A stretch of DNA of 23,959 nucleotides from Neisseria lactamica NS19 (GTDB taxonomy: Bacteria > Pseudomonadota > Gammaproteobacteria > Burkholderiales > Neisseriaceae), in the NCBI GenBank assembly GCA_000193795.2, contig AEPI01000070.1, positions 1-23,959 of the forward strand, written 5' to 3'. The notes beneath the pieces were generated by a model, which searched no databases, was not told the origin of the DNA, and saw only the letters and a program-made list of their open reading frames with translations. Below, one piece after another: positions 6,991 to 16,190 of the stretch (position 1 is its first letter; every line of letters starts with the position of its first letter). The position numbers and the translations under genes were made by a program.

Positions 6991-8963
6991 ATAACAAATT
7001 ATTGTCTTACTACAATAAAGAACTGACCTTCCTGAAGGAAATGGGCAGGGAATTTGCACAGCAATATCCCAAAATTGCCTCCCGATTGGCACTGGATACA
7101 ACCGACATCCCCGACCCTTATGTCGAAAGGCTATTGGAAGGTGTAAGCTTTCTCACTGCACGCACCCAGCTTAAGCTGGATGCGGAATATCCCCGTTTCG
7201 TACAAAGAATCTTAGAAGTCGTTTACCCTGACTTCATCAATCAGAAACCGGCAGCAGCTATTGTCAATTTGGAACCTGCCGGTCAATACAACGCCGACGT
7301 TATCAATCTGCTGGAACGCGGCAGAGTATTGCGGTCATTACCTATCGATGAATTCAAGGTAAGTTGTCCGTTTTCTGTAACCAAAACTACTGAAATCCTG
7401 CCTTTGCACATAGAAAAAGCCAAATATACCGATTCGCTCGGCTATTTACCAAGCACGCTTCCTGCACTCAAAGCATCTTCCGGAAAAAAAGTACAATCTG
7501 TCTTACGTTTGGACTTCTCGCTCAGCGTACCGGGCGCATGTTCGGAAATGTTGCCGGATGAATTATCTGTGTTTTTAGGTACGGAGCTTTCTAAGTCATC
7601 TGCACTGCTGTTTTTACTGGCCTCCGAATGCGTAGGCGTCGTTTGCCACAGTTATGAAAATCCCAAACAATGGTATTACCCCTTATCCTCCAAACCAGAA
7701 CATCGGGGATTTCGTGAGGATGAGGCCTTATCGTTTAATTTGGACAAATCGGTCAGCGCATTCCGAATTATGCAAGAATACGCGCGCCTGCCGGAAAAAT
7801 TCCTGTTTATCGCTCAAAAAGATATCAAACAGGCTGTCCGTCAGGCTGAGAATGACGGACATTTACCCAAAGTACCCGAACATTTGGAAGAAATCGTAAA
7901 CGATAAGGGCGTCAATAAAAAAATCATTACTTACCGCAAACGTTATTTCAGTCTTTCATTTTTATTCAGCAACAAAATACCTGAATTGACAGAACTGATC
8001 AGCGTAGAGGATTTTTCTGTCAATGCGGTGCCTGTGGTGAATCTATTCAGAAAAAAAAGCTCCCGCTTTCCTGTAAATATCCAAGATCAAGAACACCATG
8101 TCATCATCGACCGTACGCAACCTTTGAATTATGAAGTCTACGCAATCGAACAAGTAAAAGGCTTCGACACCAACAACCGTCAAACCGTTGTATTTTCGCC
8201 GATGTACAAAGCGCCGGATATGGGACTTTTCCCCGAAGCCCAAACTCAACATGCTTATTTTTCAGCACGGCGTGCAGACAGGGTTCCATCGGAAAATTCT
8301 GTCAAAAATGGCTTCCGTTCTTCCTATTTGGGCAGCGAAGTGTTTTTGTCTCTAGCCGACAATCGGGATTACGCCTTCAATTCCGGCATACAACATCTTT
8401 CCGTGGACGCTTGGTGCACCAGCAGGGATTTGCCGCTGATGATGCCGCGCGACGGAGAGTCCGATTTCCTGATTGAAGGTTTCCTGCCGGTTAACTCTAT
8501 CAAGCTGATTTCTAAGTTAACACGTCCTCAAGCGGCTGTGAGTGAGGATCGAACGCTTTGGTCGTTTTTAAACCAATTAAGCTTGAACTATCTGTCATTA
8601 TTAAATGTCGATCAGGAAGATGCACCGGTTACCTTAAAAGAGCTTTTAATGGTGTTTGTTTCTTCCGAAAATGATTTGCTGAAAAAACAGATTGAATCGA
8701 TTACGCGTGTTGAGACCTCCACTGTGAACAAAGTAGTCCGTCATTATGGAGTCGCAGCTCCTGTTCGAGGCATCAAAATCACGGTTACATTGGATGAAGC
8801 ACAATTAGGCGGGATCAACCCCTTCTTGTTCGGATCGGTTTTAAACCATTACTTCCAACGTTTGGTGTCGATTAACTCATTCATACAACTGCAAATTGAC
8901 ACACTCCAACAAGGATACATGGCTACTTGGCCAACTGCTGTTGGAGAGAGGGTAATCGTATGA
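6987..8963 (+). CDS. tssF: TssF, baseplate wedge protein
   Basis: A 658-residue TssF, full length. The N-terminus (YYNKELTFLKEMGREFAQQY, then YPKIASRLAL and PDPYVERLLEGVSFLTAR) is the family signature, followed by YPRFVQRILEVVYP, and by RGIKITVTLDEAQLGG and FGSVLNHYF at the C-terminal end. TssF with two-fold partners TssG and TssE forms the wedge that docks on VgrG. The start is a TTG overlapping the tssE stop (TTGA, 6987-6990), preceded by GGGGGAAATAGG. No ATG occurs near this N-terminus, so the TTG is the natural choice. Its stop overlaps the tssG ATG. Confidence 0.96.
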   Translation: MNNKLLSYYNKELTFLKEMGREFAQQYPKIASRLALDTTDIPDPYVERLLEGVSFLTARTQLKLDAEYPRFVQRILEVVYPDFINQKPAAAIVNLEPAGQYNADVINLLERGRVLRSLPIDEFKVSCPFSVTKTTEILPLHIEKAKYTDSLGYLPSTLPALKASSGKKVQSVLRLDFSLSVPGACSEMLPDELSVFLGTELSKSSALLFLLASECVGVVCHSYENPKQWYYPLSSKPEHRGFREDEALSFNLDKSVSAFRIMQEYARLPEKFLFIAQKDIKQAVRQAENDGHLPKVPEHLEEIVNDKGVNKKIITYRKRYFSLSFLFSNKIPELTELISVEDFSVNAVPVVNLFRKKSSRFPVNIQDQEHHVIIDRTQPLNYEVYAIEQVKGFDTNNRQTVVFSPMYKAPDMGLFPEAQTQHAYFSARRADRVPSENSVKNGFRSSYLGSEVFLSLADNRDYAFNSGIQHLSVDAWCTSRDLPLMMPRDGESDFLIEGFLPVNSIKLISKLTRPQAAVSEDRTLWSFLNQLSLNYLSLLNVDQEDAPVTLKELLMVFVSSENDLLKKQIESITRVETSTVNKVVRHYGVAAPVRGIKITVTLDEAQLGGINPFLFGSVLNHYFQRLVSINSFIQLQIDTLQQGYMATWPTAVGERVIV

Positions 8964-10000
8964 GTCCGGTTAATGCTCAAACAGATTTTGGCGACGCATT
9001 GGACGATACATGGGATGAAAAACTGACAGGCTTTTTAAACAAAGTCGCCTCCCAACCCTATAAATACGATTATTTTTCACTCTTGCGCCAGCTTGAGTCC
9101 GTCAAATTTGTTACCGGCGGAAAATTATTAGGCAAAGCTGTCAACCCGAAAATGGAAAAAATAAGGATTCGCCAAGAGCCATCACTTATTTTTGCTCCGC
9201 GCAACATCCAGTCGGTTGCCCTATCACCGCGTTATGTGGAAATTTCTATCAACGGATTTGGTTTGTTCGGCCCATCAGGTCCCCTGCCCTTACATTTGAC
9301 CGAATATGCCTATGAGCGCCAACACCAGCACGGCGACCGAGCATGGACCGGTTTTGCCAATATGTTGCAACACCGTTTGGCTGTCTTGTTCTATCGGGCA
9401 TGGGCCAACGCTCAAAGCATTACTTCTTTAGACAAAAATGCTGAAGACCGTTTTGGGAAATATATTGCCAGTTTCAATGGTCTGGATACACCGGCCATAC
9501 ATAATAAAGGCTTAATCCACGAATTCGCCAAACGTTATTTTGCCTGTCTGCTGATGAAGCAAAGCCGTTCGGCAGCCAATCTTCAACAACTGCTGAACCG
9601 TTATTTCAAAGTCCCCGTTACCATTCAAACCAATGTCGGGTATTGGGTTGAGGTTGCGGAAGAAAAAACGCAAATCGGCATCATGGATAACTATACGTTG
9701 GGAGATGGCTTGCTGCTGGGAGACAAGCTTTACGATGTTCAAAGTAAATTCCGCATCATCATCGGCCCACTTACCCTACCCGCTTACCGATCATTCTTTA
9801 AAGACGGCATCAATACTGCCCGTTTACGCGAGTGGGTACGGCTGTTTGCAGCAGATGAATATGAATGGGATATACAGCCTGTTTTAATGCAAAAAGAGGT
9901 ACCGCTCATGGACTTAGGCGGACGAACCCAACTCGGCTTAACAACTTGGCTGGGAAATGTTTCCCGTGATGCCGAAGACTTGATCGTCAGCAACCATTAA
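8960..10000 (+). CDS. tssG: TssG, baseplate wedge protein
   Basis: A 346-residue TssG: YDYFSLLRQLE near the N-terminus, IRIRQEPSLIFAPRNI, the GLFGPSGPLPLHLTEYAYER motif at about residue 100, and the HRLAVLFYRAWANAQ helix are family hallmarks. TssG holds the TssF dimer and recruits TssK in the wedge. The ATG at 8960 overlaps the tssF stop (ATGA) and has GGAGAGAGGG upstream, better than an in-frame start at 8927 that would overlap tssF by 37 bases. Confidence 0.95.
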   Translation: MSPVNAQTDFGDALDDTWDEKLTGFLNKVASQPYKYDYFSLLRQLESVKFVTGGKLLGKAVNPKMEKIRIRQEPSLIFAPRNIQSVALSPRYVEISINGFGLFGPSGPLPLHLTEYAYERQHQHGDRAWTGFANMLQHRLAVLFYRAWANAQSITSLDKNAEDRFGKYIASFNGLDTPAIHNKGLIHEFAKRYFACLLMKQSRSAANLQQLLNRYFKVPVTIQTNVGYWVEVAEEKTQIGIMDNYTLGDGLLLGDKLYDVQSKFRIIIGPLTLPAYRSFFKDGINTARLREWVRLFAADEYEWDIQPVLMQKEVPLMDLGGRTQLGLTTWLGNVSRDAEDLIVSNH

Positions 10001-10002
10001 AC

Positions 10003-10037
10003 AGCTTTTTCAGACGACCTCTTTGTTGGGAAAAGCT
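10003..10037. terminator. Uptake-sequence hairpin between tssG and tssH
   Basis: AGCTTTT (10003-10009) and AAAAGCT (10031-10037) can pair around a loop containing an exact uptake sequence (TTCAGACGACCT, 10009-10020, reverse orientation). The stem is short and the loop large, so termination would be weak; it may act as an attenuator. Confidence 0.35.
10009..10020 (-). repeat. DNA uptake sequence
   Basis: Exact reverse complement of AGGTCGTCTGAA in the tssG-tssH gap. Confidence 0.8.
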
Positions 10038-10089
10038 TCTTTCAAACTATTTTTAGACATACTTGGAATAACTCAATTAAGGACACATC

Positions 10090-12741
10090 ATGTCAAACAT
10101 CAGCCGCAGCGTATTATTTGGCAAGTTGAATACCACCTTGTATAAAACTCTTGAAAATGCCTACACCTTCTGCCGTCTTCGTGAAAACAGTTACGTTGAG
10201 TTGGTTCACTGGCTTCATTCTCTGTTGCAAACCGAGAAAACCGATATCTTCTGCCTGATCAACAGTTTTAATTTAGACGAAGCCAGAGTCCGCAAAGATG
10301 TATTGACAGCGGTTGAAAAACTTCCTGCCGGCTCGACTGCCGTCATCGATTTTTCCGAACATATCCAGACCCTTGTCGAGCAAACTTGGACATACAGCTC
10401 GCTCAAATTCGGTACCGACAAAATCCGTACTGCTCACATTTTCTATACCATTCTTGAAAATAAAACTTTACAGAGCATTGTGGCCAATATTTCATCCGAG
10501 TTCCTCAAAATCAAACCGGAAACATTGGCGAACAATATCATCGCTATTACTGCGAACTCTGAAGAAAATCTTGATGTTACCCAAAACGCTTTATCTTCGG
10601 AGCCTAACACTACCCACAAAGAAAGTGCCTTGACCAAATACGGCAGCAATCTCACTGAAAAAGCTAAAAATGGTGAAATAGATCCCCTTACCGGTCGCGA
10701 TGCTGAAATCAGGCAAATGATCGACATCCTGATGCGCCGCCGTCAAAACAATCCGATTCTCACAGGTGAAGCCGGTGTTGGTAAGACAGCCGTCGTCGAA
10801 GCATTGGCACTGCGTCTGGCCGCCGGAGATGTTCCGCCCGGATTGAAAGACGTTCAATTAATCCTGCTGGATATCGGTTTGCTTAAAGCCGGTGCCAGCG
10901 TTAGCGGAGAATTTGAATCACGCCTTAGAGCAGTGATGGACGAAGTGGAGTCCAGCCCTACTCCAATTGTCCTGTTCATAGACGAAATTCATACCTTAAT
11001 TGGCGCCGGCGGTGCAGCCGGTACGGGCGATGCAGCCAACCTGCTCAAACCCGCGCTGGCCCGAGGCAAACTCCGTACCATCGGCGCGACAACATGGGCA
11101 GAGTACAAAAAATATTTTGAAAAAGACCCTGCCTTAACCCGTCGTTTCCAAGTAGTGCAAGTGGATGAGCCCGATGAAAACAAAGCCATCAACATGCTTA
11201 GGGCATTGAATGCTTCTTTGGAAAAACACCATAACGTGATTATTCTCGATGAAGCAATTCAGGCAGCCGTGAAGCTTTCCCACCGCTACATCCCTGCACG
11301 CCAACTTCCTGATAAAGCTGTCGGCTTGATTGATACTGCCTGCGCGCGAGTTGCAGTCAGCCAGCATGCTGTGCCCGGCATTATCGAGTTTCTGCGCAAG
11401 AAATCCGAAGCATTAAAGCTTGAACAAGCAAATTTGGAACGTGAGAAAAAACTCAGTTTCGATTCTGAAACACGGATAACCAATATCAGTAAAGAACTGA
11501 CTGAAGTTGAAGGTCGTCTGAAAAAATTAGAAGACAGATGGAAATCTGAAACAGACTTGGTTACCGAACTATTAGATGTGCGCGAACAAATCATGCAAGT
11601 GAAAGAAGGAACGGCCGAGAAAGAAAGCAAGCAGCTGTACACCCGCCAAAAAGAGTTGGTTAACAAACTGAAAAAACTGCAAGGCATCCAACCACTAGTT
11701 ATGCCTTTAGTGGATAGCCGTACCGTTGCCGACGTTGTAGCTGACTGGACAGGTATTCCGGTTGGCAAAATGATGAAAGATGAAGTTGAGGCTGTCTTGC
11801 AACTTGCTGATACTTTAAACAAACGCATCATTGGCCAACGTCATGGTTTGGATGCAATCGCCCGTCGTATTCAAACATCACGTGCGAATCTAGATAACCC
11901 CAACAAACCTATCGGCGTTTTCATGTTGGCAGGTCCTTCCGGCGTGGGCAAAACCGAAACGGCATTGGCCCTGGCTGATACATTGTACGGCGGTGAACAA
12001 AACGTAATTACTATCAATATGAGTGAATATCAGGAAGCTCATACCGTATCCACCCTGAAAGGCGCGCCTCCGGGCTATGTCGGTTATGGTGAAGGCGGCG
12101 TACTGACCGAAGCCGTACGACGCAAACCTTATAGCGTCATCTTGCTTGATGAAGTAGAGAAAGCACATCCGGATGTGCATGAAATCTTTTTCCAAGTATT
12201 CGACAAAGGCTGGATGGAAGATGGTGAAGGCCGTTATATCGATTTCAAAAATACCATCATTATCCTGACTACCAATGTAGGTACGGATTTGATTATGGAT
12301 ATGTGTGATGACCCTGAAATGCTGCCTACTCCGGAAGGCTTAACCAAAGCCTTACGCGCCCCTATGTTGAAAACTTTTCCTGCCGCGCTATTAGGCCGTA
12401 TGCAAGTGATTCCTTACTATCCGCTATCTGACGATATGCTCTCAAAAATTGTGGAATTGCAATTAGGCCGTATCGTAGATCGAATTAAAGATAACCACGG
12501 TATCGACCTGCACTACACGCCTGAAGTGCTAAAACTGATTACTTCGCGCTGCACAGAAGTTGAGTCAGGTGGTCGCATGATTGATGCAATCTTGACCAAT
12601 ACGGTGCTACCACAAATCAGTCGTGAACTGCTTACTTCTGCAACTCAAGGCAAACAAATTTTAAGCGTAAATATTGATGCAAGTAATCATGACTTTACTT
12701 ATCAATATAAATATAAACTTCGCAAGAAAAATACCTTATAA
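10090..12741 (+). CDS. tssH: TssH (ClpV), AAA+ sheath-disassembly ATPase
   Basis: An 883-residue ClpV with a Clp-N-like N-terminal domain (about 1-155) and two AAA+ modules. Walker A motifs are GEAGVGKT (226-233) and GPSGVGKT (615-622); Walker B motifs are VLFIDEI (294-300) and VILLDE (683-688). Between them lies the charged coiled-coil middle domain (about 400-530). The protein recognises contracted TssB/TssC sheath and unfolds TssC to recycle subunits, in the cytoplasm. The N-terminal Clp-N region is divergent, as in other ClpV proteins. AAGGA sits 6 bases before the ATG. A complete uptake sequence at 11511-11522 encodes GRLK within the middle domain. Confidence 0.97.
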   Translation: MSNISRSVLFGKLNTTLYKTLENAYTFCRLRENSYVELVHWLHSLLQTEKTDIFCLINSFNLDEARVRKDVLTAVEKLPAGSTAVIDFSEHIQTLVEQTWTYSSLKFGTDKIRTAHIFYTILENKTLQSIVANISSEFLKIKPETLANNIIAITANSEENLDVTQNALSSEPNTTHKESALTKYGSNLTEKAKNGEIDPLTGRDAEIRQMIDILMRRRQNNPILTGEAGVGKTAVVEALALRLAAGDVPPGLKDVQLILLDIGLLKAGASVSGEFESRLRAVMDEVESSPTPIVLFIDEIHTLIGAGGAAGTGDAANLLKPALARGKLRTIGATTWAEYKKYFEKDPALTRRFQVVQVDEPDENKAINMLRALNASLEKHHNVIILDEAIQAAVKLSHRYIPARQLPDKAVGLIDTACARVAVSQHAVPGIIEFLRKKSEALKLEQANLEREKKLSFDSETRITNISKELTEVEGRLKKLEDRWKSETDLVTELLDVREQIMQVKEGTAEKESKQLYTRQKELVNKLKKLQGIQPLVMPLVDSRTVADVVADWTGIPVGKMMKDEVEAVLQLADTLNKRIIGQRHGLDAIARRIQTSRANLDNPNKPIGVFMLAGPSGVGKTETALALADTLYGGEQNVITINMSEYQEAHTVSTLKGAPPGYVGYGEGGVLTEAVRRKPYSVILLDEVEKAHPDVHEIFFQVFDKGWMEDGEGRYIDFKNTIIILTTNVGTDLIMDMCDDPEMLPTPEGLTKALRAPMLKTFPAALLGRMQVIPYYPLSDDMLSKIVELQLGRIVDRIKDNHGIDLHYTPEVLKLITSRCTEVESGGRMIDAILTNTVLPQISRELLTSATQGKQILSVNIDASNHDFTYQYKYKLRKKNTL
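11511..11522 (+). repeat. Intragenic DNA uptake sequence in tssH
   Basis: Exact AGGTCGTCTGAA within the ClpV coiled-coil region, where sequence constraint is looser. Confidence 0.8.
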
Positions 12742-12748
12742 TTCCAAG

Positions 12749-12770
12749 CTAAATCAGAAAATTTAGTCTT
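12749..12770 (+). terminator. Weak AT-rich hairpin after tssH
   Basis: CTAAAT (12749-12754) and ATTTAG (12761-12766) flank a 6-base loop and are followed by TCTTTCT. The stem has only two G-C pairs, so it is at best a weak terminator. The 132-base AT-rich gap to tssJ could hold a promoter (TTGAAA at 12821, with a poor -10 17 bases on). Confidence 0.25.
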
Positions 12771-12873
12771 TCTAATTAATTAAAATACACCCATTTATTT
12801 CCCTGTTATTACATATTGCATTGAAAGTATTTATTGTTTGTACCAATATCGTTCAATCTAAAGGCAAATTAAG

Positions 12874-13500
12874 ATGCATAAACAACTAATAAAATATATA
12901 TCATTCTTGATGATATCCTTAATGGTAAGCTCATGTGCTTCCGACCATAAACCTCCTAAAGAATCTGATGAGAGTGGGGAAAAAATTGATGTACAAATCA
13001 TAGTTTCTCCTGATTCGAACCCTAATATAATTGGCCAACCTTCTCCTATTAGATTAGACTTATATCAGTTATCTTCTGTTGGCGAGTTTAAAAAATCAAA
13101 TTATTTTGAACTTACCAACAATGCCAAAGAAAATTTAGGTGATAAGTTAATCCAGCAGAACCAATTCATGCTGCATCCTGATACGGTTACCATATTGCCA
13201 ATTAAAATGGATTCCCACCTGAAATATTTAGGTGTAGTCGCGAGTTATCGAGATTTGGATAACAGTCAATGGCAATTGGTATTGTTAAAACAGAAAAAAC
13301 AATGGTATCAATTTGGCAAGCATTATTTTTATATAAATATTAGTAAAAATAAATTAACTCAATTATCAAAACCAGAAATGTTGAATATGCTAAAAAAATA
13401 CAAAGAGCGGCACCCTGACGATGAACGAATTAAAGAAAATGGAAAAATTCGTAAATACGATAATGACCTTAGCAAAGGTATTTTCCGTGAAGAAAAATAA
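12874..13500 (+). CDS. tssJ: TssJ, outer-membrane lipoprotein of the membrane complex
   Basis: A 208-residue lipoprotein. The signal peptide has KQLIK near the start, a hydrophobic core (9-18) and a lipobox VSSC with Cys21; Ala follows at +2, so outer-membrane sorting is expected. The body has the TssJ (SciN) pattern of a transthyretin-like beta-sandwich: RLDLYQLSSVGEFKKSNYFEL, then LIQQNQFMLHPDTV and LGVVASYRDLDNSQWQ. TssJ anchors TssM to the outer membrane. A long Lys/Glu-rich tail (about 165-208) extends beyond the usual core. The gene is notably AT-rich. The start has AAAGG about 9 bases upstream. Confidence 0.92.
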   Translation: MHKQLIKYISFLMISLMVSSCASDHKPPKESDESGEKIDVQIIVSPDSNPNIIGQPSPIRLDLYQLSSVGEFKKSNYFELTNNAKENLGDKLIQQNQFMLHPDTVTILPIKMDSHLKYLGVVASYRDLDNSQWQLVLLKQKKQWYQFGKHYFYINISKNKLTQLSKPEMLNMLKKYKERHPDDERIKENGKIRKYDNDLSKGIFREEK

Positions 13501-13525
13501 TAACTAAAAGATTAAGGATGAAGGC

Positions 13526-14869
13526 ATGGCAATAGAAGCAAAAGTAGTCTGGTCAGAGGGGATCTTTATTACCCCCCAGCATTTCCAGCAATTTGAACGT
13601 TATCTTGAATCCGGCCTACGCCAATTAGCCGTTTCTCAAGAGGGGCATTTTTGGGGATTCTCTTCACTGGTATTAAATTCAGACGGCCTCAAACGAGGGG
13701 TAATTAGTATTAATGAAGCAGAAGGTGTTTTCCCCGATGGTACTGTATTTTTGTTCTCTCAAAAACAACTTGAAAATTTGAGTCTAAAAGTTCCTGCAAA
13801 TATTAAAGACACCAAAATCTGCCTAGCTGTTACTCTGCCTTCTTCTGTAAATAATGAGATTTACTTTCCCAATCAGAATTCTTCAGACTCATGTCGCTAC
13901 AAAGCTTTTAATAAAACTCTAGCAGACACTACAAATACTGAATTAGATGGTCGTCAAGTAACACTGGCAGATCTTAATCCGATGTTGGTTTTAGAAAACG
14001 ACTTAACCAGCGGACAAACCGCCCTGCCCATTGCTCTCATCCGTTCCAGCTCTGCGGACTTTGAAATTATTCTAGACGAATCATATATCCCGCCTTGCCT
14101 CGGAAGCCAAAAGCAACAACACCTAAAAGCCTATATTTCAGAGATTTATGGTTTATTGATGCAAAAAAGCAATAGCTTGGCTAATGCTGTGAACGATCCT
14201 AATACTGGTGGCTCTGTTGAAGTTATGGACTTCATGATGCTTCAAACCATTAATCGATATCTCGCATATTTGCATCATGAAAATGAAGGCGCCCGACAAA
14301 CGCACCCTGAACAATTATTTATTAATTTATCCAAACTATGTGCTGATTTAATGACCTTCCTGCCTTCTCGCAAAGTAGGTGATATCCCAGTATATGAGCA
14401 TAATGACCTAGCCTCATGTTTCGGTAAGTTATTTTTCAATTTACGTAAATCATTATCTATCGTGCTTGAACAACGTGCGATCAGAATTCCGCTTGATATG
14501 CGTGACGAAGCCACTCGTGTTGCTCAAACACCAGATCAAAGCCTACTGGATAAGGCTTCATTTGTTCTTGCTATCAAAGCTGATATGCCGAACGAAGCAT
14601 TACGTCAAAAAATTCCAAGCGTCGTAAAAATAGGTACTGTGGAAAAAGTAAAAGAATTGGTTGCTTACCATCTGCCTGGAATCAGGGTGCACGCTTTATC
14701 TGTAGCACCAAGAGAATTGCCATACCACAGCGGTTATGTCTATTTTGAATTGGACAAAAGGCATGAACTGTGGGACATGTTTGATACTTCATCAGGCATG
14801 GCCTTCCATTTAGCCGGTAATTTTCCGAATTTAGATGTTGAATTTTGGGCAATTAAGTCTTTAAGTTAA
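13526..14869 (+). CDS. tssK: TssK, baseplate-to-membrane-complex adaptor
   Basis: A 447-residue TssK: VVWSEGIFITPQHFQQFERY at the N-terminus is diagnostic, with LARA-like lineage blocks such as YISEIYGLL and a C-terminal PRELPYHSGYVYFELD and LWDMFDTSSGMAFHLAGNFP. TssK trimers connect the TssEFG wedges to the cytoplasmic domains of TssL and TssM and are related to phage receptor-binding proteins. AAGGA lies 7 bases before the ATG. A reverse-oriented AGGCCGTCTGAA uptake sequence lies within the gene at 13678-13689. Confidence 0.95.
   Translation: MAIEAKVVWSEGIFITPQHFQQFERYLESGLRQLAVSQEGHFWGFSSLVLNSDGLKRGVISINEAEGVFPDGTVFLFSQKQLENLSLKVPANIKDTKICLAVTLPSSVNNEIYFPNQNSSDSCRYKAFNKTLADTTNTELDGRQVTLADLNPMLVLENDLTSGQTALPIALIRSSSADFEIILDESYIPPCLGSQKQQHLKAYISEIYGLLMQKSNSLANAVNDPNTGGSVEVMDFMMLQTINRYLAYLHHENEGARQTHPEQLFINLSKLCADLMTFLPSRKVGDIPVYEHNDLASCFGKLFFNLRKSLSIVLEQRAIRIPLDMRDEATRVAQTPDQSLLDKASFVLAIKADMPNEALRQKIPSVVKIGTVEKVKELVAYHLPGIRVHALSVAPRELPYHSGYVYFELDKRHELWDMFDTSSGMAFHLAGNFPNLDVEFWAIKSLS
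13678..13689 (-). repeat. Intragenic uptake sequence, second dialect, in tssK
   Basis: TTCAGACGGCCT is the exact reverse complement of AGGCCGTCTGAA, a different Neisseria dialect from the AGGTCGTCTGAA copies elsewhere in the window. Confidence 0.75.
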
Positions 14870-14893
14870 TTTGGTTTAATTTGGAATTTCATT

Positions 14894-16159
14894 ATGGATA
14901 ACCAGAATAATGCTGCACACAGCATTGTAAACATTTATAACCCTTTGATTGAGGCAGCCAAACCGGTTTTTATCTTAGTCAATGCGATGCAGCAAACTAC
15001 CAGTCAATTGTCTACCGACAGTTTGATCAACAAATTTTCTATCTTAATCAATAATTTTGAAGAAAATGCTGAAAAAAATGGAGCAAGGTACGATGCTATT
15101 CAGGCCGCAAAATACTGCCTATGTACATTCGTAGATGAATTAGCTGTTCGTGCGGGTTGGGCAGATGAAACTTGGTCCAAAAACAGCCTGTTAGTATCTT
15201 TCTATGACGAAACATGGGGCGGAGAGCGTTTTTTTGAGATTATTCAAAATTTAAAGCAGGATCCGGATAAAAATATTGATTTATTAGAGTTCATGTACTT
15301 ATGTCTGCAATTTGGCTACAAAGGCAAATATCAAGTATTAAATAGTGGCGAACTCGAAATCGACAAGATTAAGAGAGATTTGCTTGCCTTAATTCACAGC
15401 AAACGGCCGGATCAAACTGCTGAGCTTTTCAAACACAATCCAATTATTACCAATACCATCCAACGAAAACAGAGGCTTACCATTCCTTTATGGGTAGTAG
15501 GTGTTTTAGGGGCTGTTGTCTTGGGAATAGGTTACTTTGCTATGCAATGGTCTTTAGGCAATGATTTTGATACCGCCAGTACAAAAGTCAACAATCTCAA
15601 ACTTTCTCCTGTTACAGCCAAACAGCAAGCAACACAAGGCACTATTCGATTACGGCCTTTATTAGAAAATGAAATTGCTAGAAAACTAGTCTCTGTGGAA
15701 GACTTCCAAGACAGAAGTACGGTTACTATTTTAGGTGATGGTCTTTTTGAGTCTGGTTCTGCGCAAATCCAAGACCAGTATTACCCCGTCTTGGCTAGAG
15801 TCAGCCAAGCTCTAGACAGCGTAGAAGGGCAAATCGTAGTTACCGGATATACTGACGATAAACCTATTCAAAGCTTGAACTTCCCATCTAACTGGCATCT
15901 CTCTCAGGCTCGAGCTGATGCAGTAAAAGAAATTTTATTGAATTACATCAAAAATGGTAGAACACGTATTCGCTCTGAAGGGCGTGGCTCAACCGATCCT
16001 GTTGCGCCAAATGATACTTTGGAAAATAGAGCTAAAAACCGAAGAGTTGAGATAACCCTATTCACAACGGGAACAGGTCCTAAACTGGGTAGTGCAGTGG
16101 AAGTAAAAACCAATACTTCAACTACTCAGCCAAACAGCGATGTAAATACACATCAATAA
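14894..16159 (+). CDS. tssL: TssL with C-terminal OmpA-like peptidoglycan-binding domain
   Basis: The 421-residue product has an IcmH/DotU cytoplasmic domain (about 10-190), with YCLCTFVDELAVRAGWAD and WGGERFFEIIQNL as signatures. A single inner-membrane helix follows at about 197-219 (IPLWVVGVLGAVVLGIGYFA). The periplasmic OmpA-like domain runs about 277-390 (VTILGDGLFESGSAQI, VTGYTDDKPI, LSQARADAV, NRAKNRRVEITLF). A Thr/Asn-rich tail ends the protein. TssL with TssM forms the inner-membrane part of the complex; the OmpA-like domain anchors it to the cell wall, a job done by separate TagL/TagP proteins in some other systems. It lies between tssK and tssM with short gaps. Confidence 0.95.
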   Translation: MDNQNNAAHSIVNIYNPLIEAAKPVFILVNAMQQTTSQLSTDSLINKFSILINNFEENAEKNGARYDAIQAAKYCLCTFVDELAVRAGWADETWSKNSLLVSFYDETWGGERFFEIIQNLKQDPDKNIDLLEFMYLCLQFGYKGKYQVLNSGELEIDKIKRDLLALIHSKRPDQTAELFKHNPIITNTIQRKQRLTIPLWVVGVLGAVVLGIGYFAMQWSLGNDFDTASTKVNNLKLSPVTAKQQATQGTIRLRPLLENEIARKLVSVEDFQDRSTVTILGDGLFESGSAQIQDQYYPVLARVSQALDSVEGQIVVTGYTDDKPIQSLNFPSNWHLSQARADAVKEILLNYIKNGRTRIRSEGRGSTDPVAPNDTLENRAKNRRVEITLFTTGTGPKLGSAVEVKTNTSTTQPNSDVNTHQ

Positions 16160-16190
16160 TCTGAAATTGGATTGATACGGAAAAACAAAT

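Noticed and set aside
11286..11831. 181-codon minus-strand reading inside tssH
   Set aside because: Antisense to the ClpV middle domain; Ser/Phe-rich shadow of a charged coiled coil.
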